NCBI GenBank assembly: GCA_964645625.1
Contig: CAZYAI010000018.1
Location: forward strand, 1-43,838
From: AB-137-C09 sp964645625
GTDB taxonomy: Bacteria > Pseudomonadota > Zetaproteobacteria > Mariprofundales > Mariprofundaceae
DNA length: 43,838 nucleotides
Direction of reading: 5' to 3'
Each line of letters begins with the position of its first letter. Position 1 is the stretch's first letter. Positions 32,905-39,743 of the stretch are shown piece by piece. The translations under genes were made by a program, and so were the position numbers. Under the pieces are notes generated by a model. The model saw only the letters and a program-made list of their open reading frames with translations. It ran no database searches and was not told the DNA's origin.

Positions 32905-32961
32905 TTTTTTTACCGTTTTTACCGACTTTTTGCCGATTTCGTTTTTTAGGAGTTTCAAAAA

Positions 32962-33075
32962 ATGAGCCTTTCAAGGTATCAAAAAGGGGTAATCCTCGCC
33001 CGCATCTTCGTGGTTCTAGCCATAGCATGGTTTGCTTGGTTTGGCTTCCTTATGTGGAACATTTGGGGCTTGTAG
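32962..33075 (+). CDS. 37-residue single-helix membrane protein
   Basis: ATG with AGGAG nine bases upstream encodes MSLSRYQKGVILARIF..., a basic start followed by one hydrophobic helix rich in Trp (about residues 16-36), ending in WGL. It is too small for family assignment. Size, ribosome site and typical positive-inside N-terminus support expression. It sits directly after the iteron array. Confidence 0.55.
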   Translation: MSLSRYQKGVILARIFVVLAIAWFAWFGFLMWNIWGL

Positions 33076-33200
33076 TTTTTTGATTTTGAAAAACTGCAAA
33101 CACTGTTATGGATTCCCTCTTATAGCCTTGTGTTTATTGGTATATGAACCACACACCACCAACGCCATAAGGCGAGTTATTTAGAACCAAGGAAGAAATA

Positions 33201-33230
33201 AAGGCGCGGCTTAACAGTTGCGCCTTTTTT
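33201..33230 (+). terminator. Rho-independent terminator
   Basis: AAGGCGC (33201-33207) and GCGCCTT (33220-33226) form a 7-bp stem with a 12-nt loop, followed by a T-run. It ends the transcript carrying the 37-residue gene. Confidence 0.75.
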
Positions 33231-33451
33231 CTTTTATTTCTTATGGTCTGAGGTGGGACAAAGCGAGACCAAGCGGGACACCGTAGCCATAACGGGGCAG
33301 GCACAAGGCATAACGTTGAACCATGTATAGGACGGCACGATCAGACGGCAACCAAGGCGCAAGCCATCCTGCGGCGTTTCTGCTTGGTTGCTTTGGTGGT
33401 TGTGTGGTGTTTTACACATGAGCGGAAGACCTACAACAAGGAGGCATACAG

Positions 33452-33706
33452 ATGAAAGCAGAGTATGATTTTAGCCAGGCAAAGCGCGGGGCAGTAGTAA
33501 GCAGCAGCAAGCAGAAAATCACGATTCGGCTAGACGCTGACATCATAGAACACTTTAAGCAGCAGGTAGAAGAGGCAGGCGGAGGCAATTACCAAACGGC
33601 AATCAACGACACCTTACGCGAACATATTCAAGGACTGGCTATAGGTGAAATGCTCAAGCAGGTAGTGAAGCAAGCCATCCATGAAGAAATGAAGGCAGCC
33701 GCTTAG
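33452..33706 (+). CDS. BrnA-like ribbon-helix-helix antitoxin family protein
   Basis: The 84-residue protein matches the BrnA family: EYDFSQAKRGAVV at the start, then a ribbon-helix-helix (ITIRLDADIIEHFKQQVEEA) and GGGNYQTAINDTLREHI. BrnA proteins repress their own promoter and neutralise the BrnT ribonuclease. No brnT-like gene is seen on either side, so this is an orphan and may act only as a DNA-binding regulator. AAGGAGGC precedes the ATG. Confidence 0.85.
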   Translation: MKAEYDFSQAKRGAVVSSSKQKITIRLDADIIEHFKQQVEEAGGGNYQTAINDTLREHIQGLAIGEMLKQVVKQAIHEEMKAAA

Positions 33707-33788
33707 AGGTGACTACCACCACAAGGCAGGGTGTGAACGCCTTGCCTTTATGCGTTGTACTTGATGGCGACATACGTCCAGCGGTGGT

Positions 33789-33826
33789 AGTGCGAATAGT
33801 GCGAATAGTGCGAACTTAATTCGCAC
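33789..33826. promoter_or_regulatory. Tandem AGTGCGAAT repeats with palindrome, likely operator
   Basis: Three 9-bp units AGTGCGAA(T/C) (33789-33815) run into the palindrome GTGCGAA-CTTAA-TTCGCAC (33808-33826). They lie 30 bp before the second RHH-like gene. A ribbon-helix-helix protein commonly binds such sites. Confidence 0.55.
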
Positions 33827-33856
33827 CTCGTAGCTCAAGCAAATAGTGAAGGCTTT

Positions 33857-34057
33857 ATGGCAACAATACATGAGACTGATAGAGAACTGGATCAAGGCTT
33901 TTTTGATAAAGCTATAAAGACCACGGCAACCACAGGGCAAGGCATTGCCGCTGAGGTGTTGGCGTATTTCAAAGCAGGAGGCAAAGGCTGGCAAACACGC
34001 ATAAGTGACACACTGGCGGACTATGTGAAAGAACACAGCCAAGATGATGCAGCCTAG
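33857..34057 (+). CDS. Second small BrnA-like protein
   Basis: The 66-residue protein has a C-terminal half AEVLAYFKAGGKGWQTRISD with TLADYVKEH, which matches the helix region of BrnA-type antitoxins. The N-terminal part lacks a clear ribbon strand. No toxin partner follows; 217 bp of non-coding sequence with the terminal repeats lie between it and the next gene. It may be a degenerate paralogue of the gene at 33452. The ribosome site is poor, so expression is less sure. Confidence 0.6.
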   Translation: MATIHETDRELDQGFFDKAIKTTATTGQGIAAEVLAYFKAGGKGWQTRISDTLADYVKEHSQDDAA

Positions 34058-34150
34058 ACAACGCTGCCAGTGCTTCCCTTGCGTATGGTGTAGCAGGGAA
34101 GAATGACGCACCGCATTTAGCCTAAAGTAGGGGGTACTTTTAAAAAACAC

Positions 34151-34173
34151 GGTCTTTTTCACGGTCTTTTTTT
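34151..34173. repeat. Right subterminal repeats (candidate integrase arm sites)
   Basis: GGTCTTTT at 34151 and 34163, identical over 23 bp to 24241-24263 inside the other end of the element, in the same orientation. Confidence 0.6.
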
Positions 34174-34223
34174 TACCGTTGTCACTATTTTTATTTATTT
34201 AACAATAACTTAGGTATCAAGTG

Positions 34224-34243
34224 TGGTTCCTGTCGAGGCACCA
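34224..34243. other. Degraded right attachment site (attR)
   Basis: TGGTTCCTGTCGAGGCACCA resembles the tRNA-Arg 3' end at 24100-24124 after loss of four bases (GACT) and one G. The perfect block is TCCTGTCGAGG. Confidence 0.65.
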
Positions 34244-34274
34244 TCTTGTTGTGTAAAGACAAAAGGTCGTGCTT

Positions 34275-34649
34275 TTATGGCGTGAGCTTTTTTTTGCTTG
34301 CAACTAAGTTTGCGGAATTTTTTTTATGGCGTGGCTCACGCATATATAGCAATACGCCAACACGATTGATGTGCTCAACCAAGTTAGGGTTGCCTATTTG
34401 CGCATATTGCGAGAGATCGACAGTGTAGGGTAATAACAGATCGTCGATTTGATCCTCAATCTGCATCAGTTCAGCAAAGGGGATGGGTGTACCTTTGATC
34501 GTGAGGTCAATGTCAGACCCTGGACGATAATTTCCTTTGGCGCGTGAGCCGTAGATGAATACTGACTCAATGGCGGGATGCAGTGTGAAAACATGACGCA
34601 GTTTTTCTAGCGTCGTGTTAGATAGACCAAAGTGCTGTTTTGTATTCAT
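34275..34649 (-). CDS. Minimal nucleotidyltransferase (MNT), MntA-like antitoxin candidate
   Basis: The 124-residue protein has the nucleotidyltransferase motif GSRAKGNYRPGSDIDL and a later Asp in YTVDLSQ. It ends with the family's HINRVGVLLYMRE plus about 19 extra residues (Lys-rich) that run into low-complexity sequence next to the element boundary. MNT proteins of HEPN/MNT pairs AMPylate the HEPN toxin. It overlaps the upstream HEPN-like gene by four bases (ATGA). Confidence 0.85.
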   Translation of the reverse strand: MNTKQHFGLSNTTLEKLRHVFTLHPAIESVFIYGSRAKGNYRPGSDIDLTIKGTPIPFAELMQIEDQIDDLLLPYTVDLSQYAQIGNPNLVEHINRVGVLLYMREPRHKKNSANLVASKKKLTP

Positions 34650-35059
34650 GTTCGAAGCGTCTCGAATTCCTGCTGTAATGCTTGAAATAGTGGAAAATAC
34701 TGATGGATGATCGCTTTCACCAACTGTTCTGCCGTTGTTTCATCATAAGTATGCGAAGAAATGTTGCGACTTTGAATCATTGCCATCCAACCTTCACCAT
34801 CAGCGATCAAGGCGACTTTGAATGCAGCCCGTGTCGCATCTTTAGAACCACGAATTTCATAGTTTCCTTGATCTTTTAGGTAATCTTTGAGGACGTTCCA
34901 CGCTAATTCATGTGTAAACTCAAAGGCCTGAATGACACCTTGCTTTTCAAGGCTAGAGAGTTCCCTTTGGTGGCTAAGGCTTACGGCATTGGCAAGCTGA
35001 AGGTAGGCCTTATTAAAACTATCAAACCGCTGTTGCCAGCGAATATCTTGTTGGTTCAT
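34646..35059 (-). CDS. HI0074-family HEPN-like protein (toxin candidate)
   Basis: The 137-residue, all-helical protein is of the HI0074/nucleotidyltransferase-substrate-binding family: FEFTHELAWNVLKDYLKDQG, GWMAMIQSRNISSHTYDE. The R-x4-H-T-Y segment (RNISSHTY) matches the HEPN RNase/AMPylation-target motif. It is the upstream gene of the HEPN-MNT pair. The pair lies just outside the attR-like site, so it may belong to the host or an older insertion. Confidence 0.85.
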   Translation of the reverse strand: MNQQDIRWQQRFDSFNKAYLQLANAVSLSHQRELSSLEKQGVIQAFEFTHELAWNVLKDYLKDQGNYEIRGSKDATRAAFKVALIADGEGWMAMIQSRNISSHTYDETTAEQLVKAIIHQYFPLFQALQQEFETLRT

Positions 35060-35134
35060 TCGATTTTTACGCTCCTATGGCTTTAGTGTGCCTTGAATAT
35101 TCGGGGAATCAAGTTCTTGACGATTGCGACTTAT

Positions 35135-35189
35135 CGCGTGTCAAAACACCATGTTTGTTCATTGTTTGGAACACATGCCTCATGTTGAA
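35135..35189. repeat. Dispersed palindromic repeat, right-half copy
   Basis: TCAAAACACCATG and the following 40 bp align with the right half of the copy at 37943-38038 (CAAAACGCCATG, then TTGTTTGGAACACATG against TTGTGTGGATCACATG). The left arm is missing. Confidence 0.6.
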
Positions 35190-35287
35190 ATAAGGCTAAA
35201 ATCACTGCGTGACGAATTCGCGAGCATACAGCAGGATTGCGGGCTTGATTTTATGGCGCGATTTCGCTTGTGCAATGGAGGGCTGAC

Positions 35288-35518
35288 ATGTTTGGATTAG
35301 GAACAACCGAACTTATTTTGATTTTGGTGATTGTGGTGATCTTTTTTGGTGCAGGTAAACTGCCAGATGTTGGTGCGGGTATCGCCAAGGGTATTAAAAA
35401 CTTCAAAAAGAATTTAAACGATGAAAAAGCCCCTGAAAACCCTGTGATTGAGGCAGAAAAGAGCGGTGTTAGCCACAACGATAAGCAGGCTGAAAGCACG
35501 CGAGCAGAACACAAATGA
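35288..35518 (+). CDS. tatA: Sec-independent translocase subunit TatA
   Basis: The 76-residue protein has a short hydrophobic helix (TELILILVIVVIFFGAGKLP), the FGAGKLPDVG hinge, an amphipathic helix (GIAKGIKNFKKNLND) and a polar tail. It forms the pore component for folded-protein export. The start at 35288 follows GGAGGG. No tatB or tatC is adjacent. Its stop overlaps nadC (ATGA). Confidence 0.92.
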   Translation: MFGLGTTELILILVIVVIFFGAGKLPDVGAGIAKGIKNFKKNLNDEKAPENPVIEAEKSGVSHNDKQAESTRAEHK

Positions 35519-36345
35519 GCAGCTATGATGACCTCATTCGGCAGGCGTTGGATGAAGACCGCGCCTTTGAAGATGCTACCGCTTGGGCATGCATCGCGGT
35601 GGAGCAGGCGGGGCAGGCACAACTGCTGGCTAAGGCTGATGGTGTGTTGTCGGGTTGTGCTGTGGCTGCGAGTAGCTTCCACCAACTTGATAACAGCATT
35701 GAAATTCAATGGCTGTACCACGATGGAGCGCGCATAAAAGCAGGCGATACGGTGGCGGAAATCCGTGGCTCACTGCGTTCTTTGCTGGCGGCTGAGCGTA
35801 CGGCATTGAATTTTTTGCAGCATTTATCTGGCATCGCCAGTGCTACGGGGCTGTTGGTTGATGCTGTCTCGGGTACAGGCTGCCGTATTGCTGACACGCG
35901 TAAAACCACACCAGGTATGCGCATGTTGGAGAAACAGGCTGTGGTTCACGGCGGCGGGGTTAATCATCGTATGGATTTGGCTGCCGCGATGTTGATTAAA
36001 GAGAATCACATTGCCGCAGCAGGTAGTATCACCGATGCTGTTCACGCATGCTATGAGCATGATGATAACAGTTTTATCGAAGTGGAGTGTGAAACACTGG
36101 CGCAGGTGAGCGAAGCGGTTGCCGTTGCGCCTGATATGATTTTACTCGACAATATGACGGTAGAAATGGTGACACAGGCGCGGGATTTGGTGCCTTCATC
36201 CATCCTTTTGGAAGCATCGGGGAATATTGGCTTGCACAATGCGCCCGCCTATGCGGCAACGGGTGTGGATCGTTTAGCCATTGGTGCCATTACGCATTCT
36301 GCCCCCGTGTTGGATTTATCATTGTTGGTGACTGCATGTGATTGA
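35515..36345 (+). CDS. nadC: Nicotinate-nucleotide pyrophosphorylase (carboxylating)
   Basis: This 276-residue enzyme converts quinolinate plus PRPP to nicotinate mononucleotide in NAD synthesis. It shows LLAAERTALNFLQHLSGIA, the signature RIADTRKTTPGMRMLEKQAV with HGGGVNHR, then IEVECETLAQ and ILLEASGNI. Normal length. It precedes birA by 5 bp and coaX follows, a common cofactor operon. Confidence 0.95.
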   Translation: MSSYDDLIRQALDEDRAFEDATAWACIAVEQAGQAQLLAKADGVLSGCAVAASSFHQLDNSIEIQWLYHDGARIKAGDTVAEIRGSLRSLLAAERTALNFLQHLSGIASATGLLVDAVSGTGCRIADTRKTTPGMRMLEKQAVVHGGGVNHRMDLAAAMLIKENHIAAAGSITDAVHACYEHDDNSFIEVECETLAQVSEAVAVAPDMILLDNMTVEMVTQARDLVPSSILLEASGNIGLHNAPAYAATGVDRLAIGAITHSAPVLDLSLLVTACD

Positions 36346-36350
36346 CGAAT

Positions 36351-37157
36351 ATGTCTGATATCCGTCTTGGTCGTCCCCTCATTATTGTGCCGCAGGTGGA
36401 TTCTACCAATAGCCTGTTGCTGCGCATGTTGGCGGAAGACCCCAGCCTCGCAGAAGGCACAACCATTGTTGCCGAAGAGCAAACATCAGGGCGTGGTCGG
36501 CGTGGGCGTAGCTGGTTTTGTGCTGCTGAGTCGTTGGCATGCAGTGTGTTGTTAAAGCCATCCGTGCCGCTTAGCGAAGCTACTACGTTGACGCTGGTCG
36601 CTGCCGTTGCTGTACACCACGCGCTGTCGCCGTGGATTCCAAACTTGGCGATTAAATGGCCGAATGATTTGCTGGTTGGGGAACGAAAACTGTGCGGTAT
36701 TTTGACTGAAAGCAGCAGTCATGGCGGCGTATTGCAGGGCTTGGTGGTGGGTATTGGGCTAAACATCGACGCACCCAAAGGTGGTTGGCCCGATGATATT
36801 GCAAGTATTGCATGCAGTGTGAATGAATGCAGTAGTAACGGGCATGGCATTTTGCCACCCTATGTTAACGGGCATGGCGTTTTGCCACCCCATGTTAAAG
36901 TGTGGCATCGTGATGATTGCTTGCAAGCGATTACCGTATCCTTCGATGCCTATTACCGCTTATGGCAGGCGCAAGGTTTTAGCCCTATACGTCAAGCATG
37001 GCAGGCGGCGCACGCGCACCAAGATCGCAGTATTACTATCGCTGGTGGCACTGCGCCACGGCAGGGCATTGCACGCGGCTTAGATCATGATGGTGCTTTG
37101 TTGTTGGAGACAAAAGAGGGCATGGAGCGGGTGATTTGTGGCGAGGTGAGCGCATGA
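36351..37157 (+). CDS. birA: Biotin-[acetyl-CoA-carboxylase] ligase, with in-frame repeat insertion
   Basis: This 268-residue ligase attaches biotin to carrier proteins. It has VDSTNSLLL, the biotin/ATP loop TSGRGRRGRSW, KWPNDLLVGERKLCGIL and a small C-terminal domain. It lacks the N-terminal helix-turn-helix of bifunctional BirA. Unusually, 20 residues encoded by two 30-bp units (NGHGILPPYV, NGHGVLPPHV) are inserted after the catalytic domain (36837-36896). ATG at 36351 is chosen although a TTG at 36342 is in frame. Its stop overlaps coaX. Confidence 0.92.
   Translation: MSDIRLGRPLIIVPQVDSTNSLLLRMLAEDPSLAEGTTIVAEEQTSGRGRRGRSWFCAAESLACSVLLKPSVPLSEATTLTLVAAVAVHHALSPWIPNLAIKWPNDLLVGERKLCGILTESSSHGGVLQGLVVGIGLNIDAPKGGWPDDIASIACSVNECSSNGHGILPPYVNGHGVLPPHVKVWHRDDCLQAITVSFDAYYRLWQAQGFSPIRQAWQAAHAHQDRSITIAGGTAPRQGIARGLDHDGALLLETKEGMERVICGEVSA
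36837..36896 (+). repeat. Two in-frame 30-bp units of the dispersed palindromic repeat inside birA
   Basis: Copy 1 (36837-36866) and copy 2 (36867-36896) differ at two bases. Each carries GGCATGGC(A/G)TTTTGCCACC, which matches the left arm of the intergenic repeat at 37943. The 30-bp length keeps the reading frame. Confidence 0.85.
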
Positions 37158-37939
37158 CGCAACATTATTTGTGTATTGATGTGGGTAATACACAGATGGA
37201 ATTTGGTTTATACCGTGGTGATGCGCTGCTGATTAGTTGGCGGCTTTCCACCCATACGCGCATGACGGCGGATGAACTGGCGTGGAAAATGATTGGCATG
37301 TTTACCCGCGCTGAACAAAACCCCCTGCTTATCGACGGCATCATGGTTGCCAGCGTAGTGCCGCACCTCGATCCTGTTATGCGCGATGCTTGTGTCAGCG
37401 TGTGTCAGCAACAGCCAGCATTTGTCGGCTCGGCTGAAGTTAAAACTGGTATTGGTATTGATTACAAGAACCCGCGTGATGTCGGTGCTGATCGCCTTGT
37501 TGCAGCTATTGCCGCACGGGAACAATGGGGCGCACCCGTGATTATTATGGATTGTGGTACGGCGACAACCTTTGATGTGGTCAGCCCTCAAGGGCGTTAC
37601 GCTGGTGGTTTGATTGTGCCAGGTATGGAATTATCGCTTGCCGCGCTGTGTCGTTATGCGGCGCGTTTGCCCGATGTGTCGATTGCGCCAGTGAAGGAAT
37701 TGATTGCCCGAGACACCGTGACCAGCATGCAGGCAGGCAGTTATTGGTCAGCGGTGGATGGTTTGCGCGGTATTATTCATCGATTGCAAGCCTTGCCTGA
37801 ATACAGCGCAGCCCCGCTGATCGCGACAGGCGGCATTAGTCGCAAAATCTGCGATGACATCCCCGAAATGACGGCGTTGGTGCCAGATTTAACCTTGCAA
37901 GGTTTGCACCTGCTGGCGCAGCGACATTTTGCATGTTAA
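37154..37939 (+). CDS. coaX: Type III pantothenate kinase
   Basis: The 261-residue protein of the ASKHA fold performs the first step of CoA synthesis. It has CIDVGNTQMEFGL (phosphate 1), NPRDVGADRLVAA, MDCGTATTFDVV (phosphate 2), YAGGLIVPGMELSL and ATGGISR (adenosine). The start at 37154 overlaps the birA stop (ATGA). Confidence 0.95.
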   Translation: MTQHYLCIDVGNTQMEFGLYRGDALLISWRLSTHTRMTADELAWKMIGMFTRAEQNPLLIDGIMVASVVPHLDPVMRDACVSVCQQQPAFVGSAEVKTGIGIDYKNPRDVGADRLVAAIAAREQWGAPVIIMDCGTATTFDVVSPQGRYAGGLIVPGMELSLAALCRYAARLPDVSIAPVKELIARDTVTSMQAGSYWSAVDGLRGIIHRLQALPEYSAAPLIATGGISRKICDDIPEMTALVPDLTLQGLHLLAQRHFAC

Positions 37940-37942
37940 GGA

Positions 37943-38038
37943 CATGGCGTTTTGCCACCCCGCGCTATGGAATATCGTCGCACAGTGCGTCAAAACGCCA
38001 TGTTCGTTTATTGTGTGGATCACATGTTCCATGCTAAG
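37943..38038. repeat. Dispersed palindromic repeat, copy 2
   Basis: Perfect 12-bp arms CATGGCGTTTTG (37943-37954) and CAAAACGCCATG (37991-38002) enclose the same centre as the copy at 23908. The conserved right extension ends near 38038. It starts right after the coaX stop and may act as a 3' mRNA structure. Confidence 0.8.
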
Positions 38039-38049
38039 TAGTTGAACTG

Positions 38050-38670
38050 ATGCGTCGCGTATTGGTGCTCGCCCTACTTGTGCTGTTGGCATGGAGTGCT
38101 TGGCATGCGTGGGTTCCACCTTACCCACCGCCTGTACCCGCTGCGGTGGATGTTTATATCGAGCCGCCACAGCCGACTGCCAACACTTTATGGCGCATCA
38201 CTACTCATCGCATGGTATGGAAGCAAGGGGTGGAGGATCTACGCCGTAAACTTGCAGCGGCGGGCTTGTTCCCGCAATTACTCAGCCGCAAAGAAGATGT
38301 CGAACTGTATGTTTTTGACGATCAACGCACCTTTAACTCTCTGGCACAAGCGCAACAGGCGCAAGCTGAATGGCATCGCCGTGGCATTGATGATGTGGAT
38401 ATTGAACGAACCAAGCCAGGCAGTTATAGTATTGGCTTGGGGCGTTACTACATCATGGAGTTTGCGCAAAGGAATGAAAAGCGTCTGCGACATACAGGTT
38501 TACCTTACCAGCGAAGTCGGCGCATCATCCGCATTCCTGCGATGCGTTTTATTTTCCCTGCTATGTTACGTCCGCAAGCTGATGCCTTATGGAAGAAGTT
38601 AAAAAACCTAGGGGTAAGTCAGCCTGTGATTATGCAAGAGGATGAATTTCAACGGCGTTTTTCTCTGTAG
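38050..38670 (+). CDS. Membrane-anchored SPOR-like protein
   Basis: The 206-residue protein has an N-terminal helix (RVLVLALLVLLAWSAWHAWV) and a Pro-rich linker. The C-terminal domain has two SPOR-like half repeats: AGLFPQLLSRKEDVELYVF...YSIGLGRY, and FIFPAMLRPQADALWKKLKNLGV. SPOR-type proteins often follow birA-coaX in proteobacteria and bind peptidoglycan. Assignment is by pattern and context. The dispersed repeat separates it from coaX. Confidence 0.7.
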   Translation: MRRVLVLALLVLLAWSAWHAWVPPYPPPVPAAVDVYIEPPQPTANTLWRITTHRMVWKQGVEDLRRKLAAAGLFPQLLSRKEDVELYVFDDQRTFNSLAQAQQAQAEWHRRGIDDVDIERTKPGSYSIGLGRYYIMEFAQRNEKRLRHTGLPYQRSRRIIRIPAMRFIFPAMLRPQADALWKKLKNLGVSQPVIMQEDEFQRRFSL

Positions 38671-38724
38671 TCCGATGGATATGGCTTGCTGCCAGCAGGT
38701 ACGATGAAACAACGAGGTGTAATC

Positions 38725-39735
38725 ATGCAAAAAAACATCATTCTGAAGTTATTAGCGATGCTGTGTTGTATCAGCGCATGCGCATACTCGGCTGCGGCGC
38801 AAACATTGCAGCCTTCGGCAAACATCGCTGTACCCGCAACGGTGATTGCCAGCGAAGATGTGAGCGGTATTGCCCTCCTTGGCGATTCGTTGCTATTGGT
38901 TGCCGATGAAACCAGCGATCATGATGAAAATGTATTGCAAGTACTTAATGCAAAGCATGAACTGACGGCGACGATACCCTTACTCGTCGGTGATGAGGTT
39001 GATCTGGAAGCCCTCGCCGTGGAGGGGCATACGGTGTATGCCATAGGCTCGCACTCATCCAAACGCAAGCGTATAAAAGCACATAAATCGTACAAAAAGA
39101 ACCTCAAAAGCTACCGTGATGATGCGATCAAAGATGAAGCAGGGCGAGATTTTGTCTTTCGGCTGCGCCTAGATGCGCAGGGGAAGGTGGTTGACCAAGC
39201 GCAGGCAAGCTTGCGTGATGTGATTCAAAACAGCCCCGTGCTGAGCACGTTTAGCAGAATCCCCAGCAAAGAAAATGGCGTTGATGTTGAAGGTTTAGCC
39301 GTGCGTGATGGTCTGCTGTATGCGGGGTTTCGCGGCCCTGTGTTTCGCGGTAATCGGGTGCCTGTGCTGCGCTTTAATTTTGACCACCCCGCCCAAGGCG
39401 CACAGCTATTATTTGTCACTTTGGATGGGCGTGGTATTCGCGGTATGACCGAGGTTTCCGACGGCTTTTTGCTACTGGCAGGTCCCGTGGGTGACGGTGA
39501 TGGTTCTTATTGCATCTACCATTGGGATGGCAACGACACCACACCTGGTCACAAACGGCATGGCGCAGCCTTGGGGCAGGTGCAACGATTGGCTGAACTG
39601 GTCGTTCCTGCGGGGCAAAAGGCTGAAGGTATAAGCGTAATCACAGAATCACCACGCGGCTATCAATTACTGATCGCTTACGATAATGCCAAACAGCGCG
39701 ACCGCGTCATCCAGCGTTTTAAGTTTACACGTTAA
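38725..39735 (+). CDS. Secreted DUF3616-like protein
   Basis: The 336-residue protein has a signal peptide (LLAMLCCISACAYSAAAQ), with a Cys that might be lipidated. A propeller-like repeated pattern follows: VSGIALLGDSLLLVADETSD, VDLEALAVEGHTVYAIGSHS, VDVEGLAVRDGLLYAGFRGP, RGMTEVSDGFLLLAGPVGDG. This matches DUF3616/esterase-like phytase-related propellers. Function unknown; extracytoplasmic. A start at 38725 (GAGGTG upstream) is preferred; 38704 and 38686 are in-frame alternatives. It lies 8 bp before the ABC ATPase gene. Confidence 0.72.
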   Translation: MQKNIILKLLAMLCCISACAYSAAAQTLQPSANIAVPATVIASEDVSGIALLGDSLLLVADETSDHDENVLQVLNAKHELTATIPLLVGDEVDLEALAVEGHTVYAIGSHSSKRKRIKAHKSYKKNLKSYRDDAIKDEAGRDFVFRLRLDAQGKVVDQAQASLRDVIQNSPVLSTFSRIPSKENGVDVEGLAVRDGLLYAGFRGPVFRGNRVPVLRFNFDHPAQGAQLLFVTLDGRGIRGMTEVSDGFLLLAGPVGDGDGSYCIYHWDGNDTTPGHKRHGAALGQVQRLAELVVPAGQKAEGISVITESPRGYQLLIAYDNAKQRDRVIQRFKFTR

Positions 39736-39743
39736 GCCATATC

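Larger units (their letters stand above)
24099..34243 (+). mobile_element. P4-like integrative element at tRNA-Arg(CCT), about 10.1 kb
   Basis: The left boundary is the tRNA 3' end (24099-24124). The right boundary is a degraded copy at 34224-34243 sharing TCCTGTCGAGG and CACCA, with small deletions. The integrase gene adjoins the tRNA. Repeats of GGTCTTTTT occur just inside both ends. The interior holds an AlpA-like regulator, a P4-alpha-like primase/helicase, an iteron array and many small unknown genes. No capsid, portal, terminase or conjugation genes are seen. Confidence 0.8.

Noticed and set aside
33827..33838. CCTCGTAGCTCA identical to the 5' part of tRNA-Arg
   Set aside because: Only 12 bp, no cloverleaf follows, and the position is inside the element away from the ends; chance or a trivial remnant.
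34274..34333. Two copies of TTTTATGGCGTG around the MNT stop
   Set aside because: Short, AT-rich and partly explained by a hairpin (GCGTGAGC/GCTCACGC); too weak to call an element.
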